From the NCBI GenBank assembly GCA_033182465.1, contig CP137322.1, positions 806,001 through 870,000 on the forward strand: a stretch of 64,000 nucleotides of DNA, given 5' to 3'. A program made the position numbers and the translations under genes. The notes beneath the pieces are model-generated. The model searched no databases and was not told the origin of the DNA. It worked only from the letters and a program-made list of their open reading frames with translations. Below are positions 25,286 through 37,324 of this stretch, in pieces. The DNA is from Sanghuangporus weigelae. Taxonomy: Eukaryota; Basidiomycota; Agaricomycetes; Hymenochaetales; Hymenochaetaceae. Within the stretch, counting starts at the first letter, position 1. Each line of letters opens with the position of its first letter.

Positions 25286-27509
25286 TTACTTCCTCCGAAC
25301 AAGCTTCAACGGCACCTCCTTCACTGTCATACTCACTCTCAACGACGGATTAAGTACTCTAGCCTTCCATTCTTCCTTCGTCTCCCCATCCCTCAGCACG
25401 ACCTCCACACGCCACTCCCTCAGTAAAAGCGTCAAGAAAGCAACAGCTTCAACTTTGGCGAATTTGTGTCCTAGGCATGTACGAGGACCAAAGGAGAATC
25501 CGACGAAGCCTTCGAGGGAACTTGCAGGTGAGGATGCGGAGACCTCGTTGGCTGCTGTGTCCTTCGTAATTGACGGCGAGTTAGACTCCCCGAGACTTAA
25601 AGAATCAGTCCAGCGGTCAGGCATGAAGGACTCAGGGTCTGGGAATGTCTGCGGGTCGTAGACTATCAAAATGCAAATCAATAGAATCTTCGGTCCACTC
25701 GCGCCATAGGATGCACGAGGAGAGAAGAGTAAAAGAAAAACATACGCATCCCAACAATATCTAAATACAACGGAGTTCCCTTCTTCACCGGGATCCGTTC
25801 TATAGTATCTGGATCATCCCTACGAGGAATACTGAAGATGCAATCTTGCGCTGTAATCCTTATCATCGTGTATGCTGCAGCTACATATCGAATCCAAGTC
25901 GTCATTTCATGAACTTTGAAGGAATTTGGCCAACGTCTTACGATAAAGTCTCAGAGCTTCGTAGAAGCATGCAAGCACCCCTGTTAGGTTATCGTAATCC
26001 TCAAACGTCTGGGTACACCAGACAGTGAAAAATGAAGTCTGATAGTGAATACGATACTTACCGGACTTCTATCCCCTATGGCAGACTTAATCGTGTTATA
26101 AACCCACTCTTGTTTGTCGGGATATAGGGCGAGGAGAGAAAGAGCCATAGACAGAGTATTCGCCGTAGTTTCTGCGAAGTAAAAGTAAACCTTCAGTTAA
26201 CGCCTTGAATATAATATTGTCCGCACCATGTCCAGCGAATGCCTAGAATAATATATCTCAGAGGAATGCAAAAAAAGAAAGAAAAAGCCAATAACTGACG
26301 AAGATAAAGCAGTTTCCAATGATCTCCTCATCCGACAAACTCAGCTTCCCTTCCGAGATACGTGCATTGACAAGACGCCCAAAAATGTCTTTGATACTCT
26401 CCGAGACATCTGCTTCCTTGGTGCCTTCCGTAGAACGAATTTTGCTGAGATGCACTTCACGTTCAGCAATACGTTCGTGCATGAACACTTCGAATTTGCA
26501 GTATGCCTCGTCGATGGCCTTCAGCTTGTCTATTCCGAGATAATAGCACCACTTTGGAATTTGGCTCCGCGGCATAATAGATGAGGCAACTTCGAAAATC
26601 ATAGCTTGAACTGAGAGTTGTCCTTTTTCGTCTCGTGGGGGCTCTGACCAGGACATGGGAATGTTGAAGCCAACGATGGACACAATGAATAATGCGAGCT
26701 GAAGATAGAGGAAAGGGTTCGGAGAACAATCCCTTGGTTCTGATTAGTACGAATGCTACTCACTTTATGGGTAATTTTGTTGAAATCCGCAACAGGAGTT
26801 TGGTTCATATTCACCCATCCTTCATTCTGGAGCATATCAGCGTAAACTTTCTCGGTTGTTTCCCATACATTCCGATAGGTCGAGTGGTTGAAAGCAGGTG
26901 CTGTGATACGTCTATGCCTTTTCCAGGTGTCGCCCTCTGCCGTTACAACATTTTCACCTAGTATTCTAATAAAAATCAGCTATCTTAGATGCACGTATGG
27001 ATGACGAAACTGACTTCAGTATACTCATGTCAGATTTTTGAGCCGGACCGTGCAGACCAACTGCCTGATGGAAAACCGCAAGACTTGAAGTATACAGTAC
27101 ATCTCGACCATAGAAAAGCGGGATAGCCACGACAGTTTTAAGATTGGCGTTTTTGTATACTATCCATGGTCATCAGTAATTGTGCGGTCTCGATTATTAT
27201 TATTTTGAATATATATATATATATATATATATACTCACACGAATCTCTTTCGTCCCAGGGAAATGCGAATCTACGAAAGAAAGGAGATTTTGGAAGAATT
27301 GCTCCAATCATAGACAAGATTTGGAACGGCGTTATCAGACGAGGAATGCGTCTGTCGTTATTCTGAAGGTCGATCGTTATGACATTAGAATGCAACCGTG
27401 AAAATATCACCATGATGATGCGTACCAACTGAGCATTCCAGATGTTATAGACTCTGCTTGCTAGATAGGCTGCAAGTAAAGCACCACATAGAGCAGAGGT
27501 CGTGGTCAT
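25286..27509 (-). CDS. Cytochrome P450 monooxygenase, apparently intact
   Basis: This is a membrane-anchored heme monooxygenase. The start at 27509 gives a hydrophobic N-terminal anchor (MTTTSALCGALLAAYLAS). About nine to ten exons can be chained in frame. The ordered motifs are GENVVTAEGDTWKRHRR with TAPAFNHSTY (C-helix region), the I-helix AGHETTANT assembled across an intron (GGACATG|AAACTACG near 26225 and 26170), ExxR as EALR, FMPDRW in the PERF region, and the complete heme loop FSFGPRTCLG ending at the LVRRK C-terminus. The sequence style is that of the expanded basidiomycete P450 clans active in secondary metabolism and xenobiotic oxidation; I do not assign a CYP number. One intron carries an (AT)n microsatellite at 27209-27232. 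Two broken siblings flank it. Confidence 0.85.
27209..27232. repeat. (AT)n microsatellite in a P450 intron
   Basis: About twelve AT units lie just inside the donor of the second P450 intron. The truncated paralogue has only a short atata at the same place, so the array expanded after duplication. Confidence 0.8.
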
Positions 27510-27734
27510 GGTGGTGAGGGACGAAGACTTGAGTACAACAGTCAGCATTATATCAAATTTCGCGCGCGCGAAACATACAGATAATGGACGCCCAATGCAA
27601 AGATACGCGAAATTAACCAAGTGATGGTCCTGACGGAATAACAAGCATACGGAGACATCGCTTCTTGCGGTGAGATACGGAAATTTGCGAAGTACACGTC
27701 GCTCGTGCCGAATTGCCGAAGGGGAAGCCGATTG

Positions 27735-28411
27735 GTTGCCTCCTACTTTTGCGCCACTGTTTACTACTCCTCCGCCTTTGTGGCTTGCTCGAGAATGTCG
27801 TCGCACTGGGCCATGAAGTCAAGCCTTATTACATTGCGGATGCCGTCAAAGGCGAAGCTCCGACAGAGTCGCTGACGACTGCAGATGCTAGGGTGCGGAT
27901 TACAGTGAGCTCAAAACGTTTGTACACTTCTTGTCCAAGAGTTGACAGAACGAATCACTTTAGGACACCCTAGACAGCGTCGACGCACTCGACATACTCC
28001 TCATCCCAGGACCCGCACCAACCTACGTCCCCTCGCCACAAACAATCGCATTCATCCAAAAGCAAACCGCCAGCGCCAAAGCGGTGCTCATCATCTGCAG
28101 TGGCATCCTCCCCGCCGCCTTCTCCGGCATCCTCGCCAACTAGCTCCACTCGAGTTGCTCCCTACCCTGCGCGAAAAGTTGAGTGGGTCGCTGAGCGCTG
28201 GACTACGGATGACGATGATAAGAAGAAGATCTGGACGAGTGGAGGTGTGACGAATGGAACGGATATGGTCGCCGCGTATCTCAAGGAGAACTTCGACCCG
28301 CAGCTCGCGAAGCTGGTTCGTGCGCTCGCGGATGTTGGAGATAGGGGGCAGGAATATCCGGAGTGGCAGTTGAACTTGAAGCTGGACTTGAAGCTCTTTT
28401 ACGAGATTTAA
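27735..28411 (+). pseudogene. DJ-1/PfpI pseudogene
   Basis: This is a near-copy of the gene at 23064-23818. The first ~55 codons are replaced by unrelated or scrambled sequence. Homology resumes at the VVALGHEVK block (about 27800), keeps the same intron position, and continues through the Cys elbow (VLIICSGIL). A TAG at about 28141-28143 then stops the frame, and a deletion (28143-28180) shifts it. The last 75 codons are otherwise well preserved. Confidence 0.9.
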
Positions 28412-28439
28412 GAAAGCGAAAATCTGGTCTCATTTGTAT

Positions 28440-28951
28440 TTCTCACCAATATAGATTGTGAGTAAAGCATCACAGAGAGCAGAGGTCATGTTCACGGTGG
28501 TAAGGACAGGTAAGCCACGAAGAAGATTCGAGCTCAGGTTAGTACAAGGCAAGCGCGGTATTTCATGTAAAAACGCGTCTGAAAGGGTGGATGGGTGTTC
28601 AGTGTAAAGGCTCAAGCAAATGATGTTCCTGATGGATCAAAAAAGCAAACGTGGACATCCCCCGTTTCTTGGTCTTGGTCGCGACTATACTAAGTACTAC
28701 TACATAGTAAATAGTAGAAGGGTGTACTCACAAGAACCTTTGAAGTTTGATTATCCACATATGGGCGACACCGGTAAAAGCCGGCCGACGCTGGATACTC
28801 AAAGGGCATCAGAACTTAAATGAACGTGGTAATGTGATCTATACGATTTCCTCCTTATAAATAATGGAATCACCTATTTATGGGGACAGTGTTTCGATAA
28901 GTTGCAAGCAAAAAATGACGTCTCAGAAAGAGAGTAATTAGTATTACTATT
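28440..28951. repeat. Second copy of the P450 upstream spacer (segmental duplication)
   Basis: This stretch parallels 24735-25216: a remnant of the P450 N-terminal exon (minus strand, about 28455-28490), then the same spacer with cgtttcttggtcttg and the gaatcacctatttatg block. At 28951 the match stops abruptly, at the left end of the CACTA-like element. The expected continuation (gcc.gtggcagtatccaag) resumes at 46201. Confidence 0.85.
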
Positions 28952-30832
28952 AACTGCGTATCAAGAAATATATTACATGTCCATGTAGATTTGGGTAGGT
29001 CACGTAACCTGTGACTACCCAAGCTTTGTACATTATCTAAACGGAATCCGGGCTAGATTGCGATTGTATAAACAGCACTGGTCTAGCTCGGACCGTGTAG
29101 ATGAAATAGGCAGCACATATGTGTAGATATGTATGCTCAATAAATATTGGACTGATTAGATTTGTGTAGATTACCTACACCATCTGTGTATATGCGTGCT
29201 AAAATGTTTCGTAAATCCATCCAAATTGATTATAAATCAATCAGATTTCTTTATTGAGAGAGTAGTTACATAATACAAACGGTCCCGTGATGAATTAACA
29301 TTGTCAATAACATGCGTTTTTTGGCCCTTCCTTTATTCCCTTTGTCCCATCCATGGCATTTCCAGCTCTGTCTCCAGAGCTGGTCCATGCCACTTTGCTC
29401 CATTTCTTCCATTCCCAGCAAGAAACCCCTCCAATCGATCCGGCTATCATGTCCGATGAAACTCCTGTGGGCGTTCTGAAACTGGACAGGGAATATAAAG
29501 TTCGAGGGGCTGCCCTAGAATACCTTTGAATAGTCAGCAGAGAGATACACCTAGACCAAAGGCAAGTGGACACGAAGGGATGGTGGAATGCACGAGAGAA
29601 GGGTAGTATGAGGGCTGAGGAACGCGTGGGAAGCGCTCGAGGAAGGATTCCGAGGATGGGCTTCTCCCGAGATTGATGGTGGCGGTGCGAAGGCTAAATC
29701 GACTCTCCGGCTCAACTGCGAGCTCTGGACTAAAGCCGACTAACACGAGGAACGAGAACTGATCTAACTAAAGCTACGCTAGTCGAACCACCAACTCGAA
29801 CGTGACTAATCGACCGTGCTAACACACTGGGAAGCGACGGCAGCCGATCTCACTCGGAGTCTAAAGTGTCGGAACGCGGCGTAACGATTCGAACGCGGTA
29901 CGATGGACGGGGACGGTAACTGGGTGATCTAAACGTGATACAAGAGACGGAGGGACTTTATGGCGATGGAAAGGGGTAATATGGTGCCCTTTTCCGACGA
30001 CAGTGGAGAGGGGAAGATGTTACGAGACCGAAAGCACGCGGCACGCTAAGTAACTGGGTTACGAGCGAAACCAGCGAAACCAATCGGAACACGCAATGCG
30101 GTTTCGATCCGGGTGACAGAGACAGGAGGAGTCCTTTATACGAACCAGGCGAACTATACGAACGTACGAACGGCTCTGCTGCGAAGAGATGTCACCGATC
30201 GACTGTACAGAACACGAAATATTGTATATTAGGCTTTAGAGACGAGAGAGTTTTCTACGAACAAGAAGAACTCGAGGCTGGGGGACTTGAGACGATCTAA
30301 GAGCTCCTTAGCTCCTACTAAGCTGTCCCTCCCACTACGAGAGTCGTGCTAAATTTATACTAAACGTCCAAACTGAGCCTCCCATCGGTCAGAAAACATA
30401 AGTCATAAGAAAAGGGGAACGCATATCACTTATCTACAAAGGAATGGGGCGCATATGAATGGTTAAGGGACACATAAAACAGAAAGAAACAATACCAAGC
30501 ATGGTCGGAATGAGAGCATAAAGAAATAAAAGGGACGCATATAGAAAGTGAGATCATAAGCAAAGCTTTCGGAACCGGGTGTCTTTGAGCGGAACGAGTC
30601 GGAACTAGGGGAAAAGACTTGGAAAGACTTCGGCTAGCCTTACAGGGCAAATCTGCGACGTTTTGAATGGGAGAGGGACTGTGGACGACGCTGCAGGGTC
30701 AAATCTCTTTGTCAGGAGTACGGATCCGGGATCCGGAGACTTGTGATTGACGCGTGTAGGATCGTCGCGTGATTCTTCCGTCGTGTCTGATATGATGGCC
30801 GATCATGGAACGGTGCACGTGCCATTTGAACT
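28952..30832. other. Left arm of the CACTA-like element, no recognised gene
   Basis: The first 270 bp are AT-rich with repeated tgtgtaga/ctacac motifs, as expected for transposase-binding subterminal repeats. From 29300 to 30700 the sequence is rich in cgaac/cgaaac words with short degenerate repeats (cggaac...cgaaacc). The frames of 70-90 codons show no motif I recognise. Confidence 0.45.
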
Positions 30833-31401
30833 ATGGCGTTCTTGCTAAGTCCACTCGCTCCAGCGAAACCAGTCGGAACTGGGCGAAACCAGTCGGAACA
30901 CCGCGGAACTGGTCGTAACGACTTCGTACGCTCCCAAGCTTTAGTCTTACTCTTCACCGAGCCGACACAACCAACCAGTGACCTGCCAAGTGACCCTGCA
31001 CAAGAAATGTTCGATCAGCATCTCAATGCAATGGAGAATGAGATTCACTTACTGAGAGAAAAATTTCAGGTATGTATTCCTCAATTGTCTCTTATCCCTC
31101 ATTTTCTCATGCTGTCTTTGTTCTCTGCTCTACATGTTGCATGCTGCACTTCAGAGTAACAGCAATGATGCCAATGACGAGGGAGACGGTGGCGAATCAC
31201 TTCGCAGGAGATCTCATGCTGCAGGTTTTAGGCTTGCGATCCCGGCGAAGTTCTTGACAGAGGACGAGAAGATGGTCCGCAAGGACGTTGCAGTGAGGTT
31301 TTGTTTGTTTCTTTAACTGAATATATGCACTGAATATATGCACATCAGAGGCGCATTAGACAAGTTATGAAGTCACTCACAGAGAGGGGCGAGACTGACG
31401 T

Positions 31402-32822
31402 TGTAGACTATCAGACCCTCTTGAGCAGCGGCGAAGGCGACGGCGTTCGACCACAGAGAGGCGTCGGCGGTGTCAAAGATCGGAGAGGTAAGAAGGGATC
31501 CAACTCGTGGCTAGACCTCCTGGACAGCTTGGTGCCGTGGGGGACAATTTGACCCGGAAGCACTGCTGCCAATCGGGATGCGCGCTCAGTTGTGGGGAGA
31601 GCTCAATCGTAAGGGCTATGGTATGATCCGCGTATAAAGGGGACGCCGCCGATAATGTACGAGACAGAGCCGCCGACGAGTCAAGATGTCGGCGTCGCGA
31701 ATAAGCAGTAGAGCGACGGCGCTGTCGAGTCCTGCGAGCGGCGGCGATTACTAGTAGAGCGACGGTACCGCCGATTACCAGGAGAGCGACGGTGTCGCCG
31801 ATTACCAGGAGAGCGACGGTGTCGCCGATTGTCGAGAGGGCAATGGCGCTGCCGATTCCCCGGGAGAGCGGCGGTATCGCCGATTACCAGGAGAGCGACG
31901 GTGTCGCCGATTGTCAAAAGGGGGATGGCGCTGCCGATTCCCAGGACCGGGGATAGCTCTGCCGATCACTTGCGCAGTGGCGAGTGGGCACGTGCCCCTG
32001 TTGTTCCCTTAAACGGGGGCGGCGTCTTGTGTCGGCACACGATCTTCGGCGGAGGCGATAGAGAGCAAAAGGGCTAATAGAGACGAGAGGAGTGCACTAA
32101 GATCTATTCTGAACTACTGCTTCTGAACACTACATACATGAGGTCTATATATACTGGGGAATGCTGGGGAAGAGCGTCACAGAGGCGGCGACAGTGACGG
32201 CGCGTCACAGGCGTGCAATCGGTGCGGACCCGAAGATCGGGGCGCGCCGCGAAGCTGCCAAGACACGGGCGCGCGCTGATCGGGCTGGCGGTGATTGGCG
32301 CGGCGCATCATCATCGGGCGCGCTCGGATCGCTAAGTGGTCGCACCACACGAATATGAAACGTCAGGGGAGGCAATAATACTAAAAGGGGAATACGCGAG
32401 TGGCCGCCGCGTCCGACAATCGGACTCGGCGCACGAAGCAGCATAGTATGAACATGAAACGTGGTACCTGGGACCTTGTAAAACCACTACCCGACGTCGG
32501 ATAAGCCAATCAACAGGAGCCGACGAATATTCCATCGGCTATACGGTTCGATATCCTTCCGCCGCCGTAGCCGATACATCCGCTGCAACGTTCCCGGCGC
32601 CCGTGTATCAGAAAGTGCGGCTGGCCAAGCATACTCGGTTTGGGAAGTCTTCGAAGGACGGGAGACGGCGGACGTATTGGTTGAGCCGCGAATCAAGGAG
32701 CGGCGGTTTGGAAGGTCTTAAGGAGCGGCGGAGGTGTAGCGGTCGCCGCACGATGGTATACTGTACAGAGTACTGAGGGGCCTGTACCGACATACCGGTA
32801 CAGGCAAGTGCGGCGCACTACA
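31402..32822 (-). mobile_element. LTR-like unit D, left copy (solo LTR)
   Basis: The unit is 1421 bp and starts TGTAG, ending CTACA on the plus strand. It is flanked by perfect 4-bp duplications ACGT (31398-31401 and 32823-32826). Read on the minus strand it begins TGTAGTGCGCCGCACTTGCC and contains a TATA box (tatatata near 32145-32155), fitting a U3-R-U5 structure. It is the inverted, highly similar partner of 39492-40884. It is very CpG-rich. Confidence 0.75.
31735..31960. repeat. 27-bp minisatellite in unit D
   Basis: Degenerate copies of a 27-bp unit containing gccgattaccaggagagcg are tandemly arrayed. The matching array in the other D copy is at about 40370-40570. The 28-bp length difference between the D copies (1421 and 1393) is close to one repeat unit. 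Confidence 0.75.
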
Positions 32823-32891
32823 ACGTGTACGATGAGGAAGATGGTCTTCCGGCAGACGAGCACAGTTTCATCTCAGATTACAATGAACCGC

Positions 32892-34656
32892 TGTGGGTCG
32901 GCGGTGTCGTATCTGAAGGTGCTACAGATGTCCGTCCTACTAAGGGTGCTGAATGTATGAAGGGACCTCCAAAAATGGGATGCCGACGCTATCAGACTCT
33001 CAAAGACCTACTACCCGGCAGGTGCCAGGAACCGTCGGAGACGTAATGGATGGGTCTAAGGATGCCGCTGGATAAAGGGAATAGGATAACAGGGCCGCCG
33101 CTCAAAAGGGGGGATCACAAGAGGCTGCCGACGTGGTATAAACTCAGCCACAGGAAGGTATGAAGCGTATAAGATGAATATAAAGGATAAAATGGAGTGA
33201 GTGGCTGGAGAAGGCGCCGCTGGGTCGTCTGATAGGATGCCTGGGTCGTCGGATGGCCGCCGACGTCGAATAGAGGGGTGCCGGACTGAGGGGGAGGCCG
33301 TAGGAATCCGCCGCAGTAGCGTAAACGCGATAGATGAAAGGAAAAGACCGTATAAGATCAATATATGGGATAAACTGGAGTGAAAGGCTGGAAAGGACGC
33401 AGAAGGGGAGTCTGATGAGAAGCCTGGGTCGCTGAAGGGTCGCCGACGTCGAATAGAGGGGCGCCGGATCACTGAACGTCAGAGCGGCAGAGGCGTACCG
33501 GAGGCGGCGAAGGCAAGTAGAATGTGGAGTCAAACAAGAGGAGATGTCAAGGATAGTATATAGTCAAGGGGGAGGCTCAGTACATGAGGGGAGACTCAGA
33601 GTGAGGGATATCTCGAACTCTGGCGCTCGGTCTGGTACATGCTCTTGGAATCCTTGCTAGGCTTGGAATCCTGTCGTCTACAAGCTAGTATAAGCTCTAT
33701 ATATACTCTACTGCTGTCGCCGACACATCCTACTGTCTGACAACATCTCCTGAGTCATCTGGGTCGCCAAGGGCCGCTGCCGGAGCGCCCAGGTGAAATC
33801 TGAGAGCGGCAACGTGAGGGGGGCATCCAATCACATGAAATATTGAGTATCTGCAATAACACGGGCGCCGGCGGAGTTGGGCTTGGCGGCGCGAGTCGGT
33901 GGCTTGGCACGCCGATGTACCACATGCCTACCTTCCATACATGGTCTAATGGGGGCCGCCGCGTTGGGGGGAAGTCGGGAAACATCGGAACCAATGATTG
34001 GAGGCTGATATCGCGTATATGAGACAAAGGGCGCATCAGCCGATGTCCCTGAGGTGTCCGATGCATCGGCGGCACTCAATACAGAGTGTGGGCGATCCCT
34101 AGTGACTAATATGAGTGGCCGGAGCGGCAGTGCTGTGGGGGACTGCCGGACTGGTGGCAGATACATTGTAATGAGGCATGTGAGCACATATGACAATATA
34201 TAGCTCCCTAGACAATGGGGGACTGCTTGGTAAGCTGTAGGAGGCGTCGGCGAGGGTACCTGAGGATGTCTGAGTGTCCGCCGCATTGATCGGCGCCAAG
34301 GGGGGCCGACTCGGAGGCATCCAGAGTCGCCGCACGGCTGTACGTATGGTAAATCATAAGATCGGCGGCACGTAGTCACTGAGGGATGTGTCCTATAGTG
34401 CCTGGTGCTGGGTAGGAGCTGTCGGCGGACCTGTCTGAGTGTCGGGGAGCCATCGGCGGATCGATTTGGGTCATAGGAGGGCGCCGCAGTACAGTACGTG
34501 TGCTGGAATCAATGGATACGTGCTCAAATGATGTCCCGAGTGCAATAGGAGTGTGCCCTCACACTCTCAGGTGTCGGCAGTGCTGGGATATGGTATCTGC
34601 AGTAAGAGGGAGCCATAGTATGAGTGTACTGGCACAGGAGGAGCCAGTGCGCTACA
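32892..34656 (-). mobile_element. LTR-like unit C, left copy
   Basis: This is the inverted partner of 35427-37244, near-identical over about 1.7 kb. On the plus strand it begins TGTGGGTCGG and ends GCGCTACA. Its flanks are CCGC on the left and ACGC on the right, which do not match each other. It therefore probably arose by recombination between two C insertions: the left flank is the passenger gene and the right flank is B-type sequence. The 182-codon frame at 33831-34379 is low-complexity Pro/Arg/Ser and I do not treat it as a gene. Confidence 0.65.
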
Positions 34657-35372
34657 ACGCCGCCGACCAAGCAACCAGAGCGACCTCGATCAAAAGAAGC
34701 GATCAAACTTCTTAGAAGTCCAGAAGCACAACTACTAAAGCCTAAACGCTAAAAGGCTAAAGGCTAATAAGGTTTATGGAGACCTCACTGGCATTTCAGC
34801 ACTGTCAAGTCTGTGCACGAGTTTACATGGTCCTTTATGAAGTATACTACATAGTATGCATGGCAACAGTTGGTACACGTGACTGTCACATCAAAACCAA
34901 GCGACACCTTCAAGATACAATGCATTCCAATCCACCAAACCCAGTAGTACCCAAGAAACGAGAGGAACTCACGATCACAACTCGAACCCCTTGAACTGCG
35001 AACCCGATAACCTGGAGAATGATTGGATGGTATAGACCGGAGTTGCACACACCATGTCCAGCATCTACGATACAGGCAAACCTTTATTTACCAAGAGATG
35101 CGAACCTGGAGACCAAGCAGTTACAACTCCTTATACAACGAAGGATATGGCATTACATTCGAGACATATGATATGAAGGCAAAGCATGGCTAGTCACCAG
35201 AACCCAGCAGAACCCGCCAGCAGAGCTTATGCAGTTCATGATATGCCTTGGACCATACTCTACACTGACCCGACACCTTAACATGGACGTGCGAGTTATG
35301 CTTACCCTCGCTGGACCTCGAGATGAATTCCAAAGAGTCACATACTGAGCAGCCTACATCGCTCCAAGGGCA
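34657..35372 (+). repeat. B-type repeat, partial copy 1
   Basis: It matches 40915-41640 and about 47510-48060 almost base for base (from ccaagcaaccagag through tttatggagacctcactgg). It is bordered by the two inverted C units. The short frames inside have stops and no motif. Confidence 0.75.
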
Positions 35373-35426
35373 AAGATGCTCCACTGTCCTAACTATCAAT
35401 TTTTCATTCAAAGGAAATCTTGGCGG

Positions 35427-37244
35427 TGTAGCGCACTGGCTCCTCCTGTGCCAGTACACTCATACTATGGCTCCCTCTTACTGCAGATACCATATCCCAG
35501 CACTGCCGACACCTGAGAGTGTGAGGGCACACTCCTATTGCACTCGGGACATCATTTGAGCACGTATCCATTGATTCCAGCACACGTACTGTACTGCGGC
35601 GCCCTCCTATGACCCAAATCGATCCGCCGATGGCTCCCCGACACTCAGACAGGTCCGCCGACAGCTCCTACCCAGCACCAGGCACTATAGGACACATCCC
35701 TCAGTGACTACGTGCCGCCGATCTTATGATTTACCATACGTACAGCCGTGCGGCGACTCTGGATGCCTCCGAGTCGGCCCCCCTTGGCGCCGATCAATGC
35801 GGCGGACACTCAGACATCCTCAGGTACCCTCGCCGACGCCTCCTACAGCTTACCAAGCAGTCCCCCATTGTCTAGGGAGCTATATATTGTCATATGTGCT
35901 CACATGCCTCATTACAATGTATCTGCCACCAGTCCGGCAGTCCCCCACAGCACTGCCGCTCCGGCCACTCATATTAGTCACTAGGGATCGCCCACACTCT
36001 GTATTGAGTGCCGCCGATGCATCGGACACCTCAGGGACATCGGCTGATGCGCCCTTTGTCTCATATACGCGATATCAGCCTCCAATCATTGGTTCCGATG
36101 TTTCCCGACTTCCCCCCAACGCGGCGGCCCCCATTAGACCATGTATGGAAGGTAGGCATGTGGTACATCGGCGTGCCAAGCCACCGACTCGCGCCGCCAA
36201 GCCCAACTCCGCCGGCGCCCGTGTTATTGCAGATACTCAATATTTCATGTGATTGGATGCCCCCCTCACGTTGCCGCTCTCAGATTTCACCTGGGCGCTC
36301 CGGCAGCGGCCCTTGGCGACCCAGATGACTCAGGAGATGTTGTCAGACAGTAGGATGTGTCAGCGACAGCAGTAGAGTATATATAGAGCTTATACTAGCT
36401 TGTAGACGACAGGATTCCAAGCCTAGCAAGGATTCCAAGAGCATGTACCAGACCGAGCGCCAGAGTTCGAGATATCCCTCACTCTGAGTCTCCCCTCATG
36501 TACTGAGCCTCCCCCTTGACTATATACTATCCTTGACATCTCCTCTTGTTTGACTCCACATTCTACTTGCCTTCGCCACCTCCGGTACGCCTCTGCCGCT
36601 CTGACGTTCAGTGAGTGAGTAGGGCTTGGGATTTAACCCTGAGCCTCCTCCCCACACTTTATACCTGTCCGGCGCCCCTCTATTTGACATCGGCGACCCT
36701 TCGGCGACCCAGGCTTCTTATCAGACTCCCCTTTGGCGTCCTTTCCAGCCTTTCACTCTAGTTTATCCCATCTATTGATCTTATACGGTCTTTTCCTTTC
36801 ATCTATCGCGTTTACGCGACTTCGGCGGATTCCTGCGGCCTCCCCCTCAGTCCGGCACCCCTCTATTCGACGTCGGCGGCCATCCGACGACCCAGGCATC
36901 CTATCAGACGACCCAGCGGCGCCTTCTCCAGCCACTCACTCCATTTTATCCTTTATATTCATCTTATACGCTTCATACCTTCCTGTGGCTGAGTTTATAC
37001 CACGTCGGCAGCCTCTTGTGATCCCCCCTTTTGAGCGGCGGCCCTGTTATCCTATTCCCTTTATCCAGCGGCATCCTTAGACCCATCCATTACGTCTCCG
37101 ACGGTTCCTGGCACCTGCCGGGTAGTAGGTCTTTGAGAGTCTGATAGCATTGGCATCCCATTTTTGGAGGTTCCTTCATACATTCAGCACCCTTAGTAGG
37201 ACGGACATCTGTAGCACCTTCAGATACGACACCGCCGATCGACA
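35427..37244 (+). mobile_element. LTR-like unit C, right copy (solo LTR)
   Basis: The unit is 1818 bp, starting TGTAGCGCACTGG and ending GATCGACA. It is flanked by perfect 4-bp duplications GCGG (35423-35426 and 37245-37248). A TATA box (gtatatatagagc, about 36374) lies at mid-length on the plus strand. It has the same overall plan as unit D. It contains the uninserted form (gggatttaaccctgag, about 36628) of the site where the 1539-bp LTR sits in C copy 3. Confidence 0.75.
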
Positions 37245-37248
37245 GCGG

Positions 37249-37324
37249 CACTGGGATATGGTATCTGTAGTGGGAGGGAGTCATAGTATGAGTGTACTGG
37301 CACAGGAGGGGCCAGTGCACTACA
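37249..37324 (-). repeat. 76-bp fragment of another C unit
   Basis: On the minus strand it reads TGTAGTGCACTGGCCCCTCC and on, matching the first ~75 bp of unit C with several substitutions. The flank beyond its terminus is GCGC. The rest of this copy is absent. Confidence 0.65.

Larger units (their letters stand above)
30833..32891 (+). pseudogene. Passenger ORF of the CACTA-like element, interrupted by an LTR
   Basis: Three exon pieces can be chained. One ends at about 31069 (LLREKFQ, donor gtatgt). One runs 31155-31292 (containing FLTEDEKMVRKDVA). One starts at 31349 (RRIRQVMKSL). The last reaches 31401, where unit D is inserted. Skipping D and one copy of its ACGT duplication keeps the reading frame into 32827-32891 (YDEEDGLPADE...NEP). 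Unit C then cuts it off. The function is unknown. The helical charged segment resembles accessory proteins of CACTA elements only in general character. The start is uncertain: 30833 or the ATG near 31006. Confidence 0.5.

Noticed and set aside
27138-27806. 222-codon minus-strand ORF with a Tyr-Ile run
   Set aside because: It reads through P450 exons and introns in one frame; the run is the (AT)n microsatellite.
31735-31960. CRISPR-like array of ~27-bp repeats
   Set aside because: The repeats are contiguous and degenerate with no unique spacers, and the genome is eukaryotic. It is a minisatellite inside an LTR.
33831-36252. Identical 182-codon frames at 33831-34379 (minus) and 35704-36252 (plus)
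   Set aside because: They are the same part of two inverted C units. Composition is Pro/Arg/Ser-rich without motifs, and the third C copy does not keep the frame open, so they are chance frames in CpG-rich LTR DNA.
32892-37244. One large transposon with long terminal inverted repeats centred near 35040
   Set aside because: The right C unit has its own perfect GCGG duplication and TG..CA ends, and the spacer is a B repeat found elsewhere in direct orientation. Two independent LTR-like insertions explain it better.
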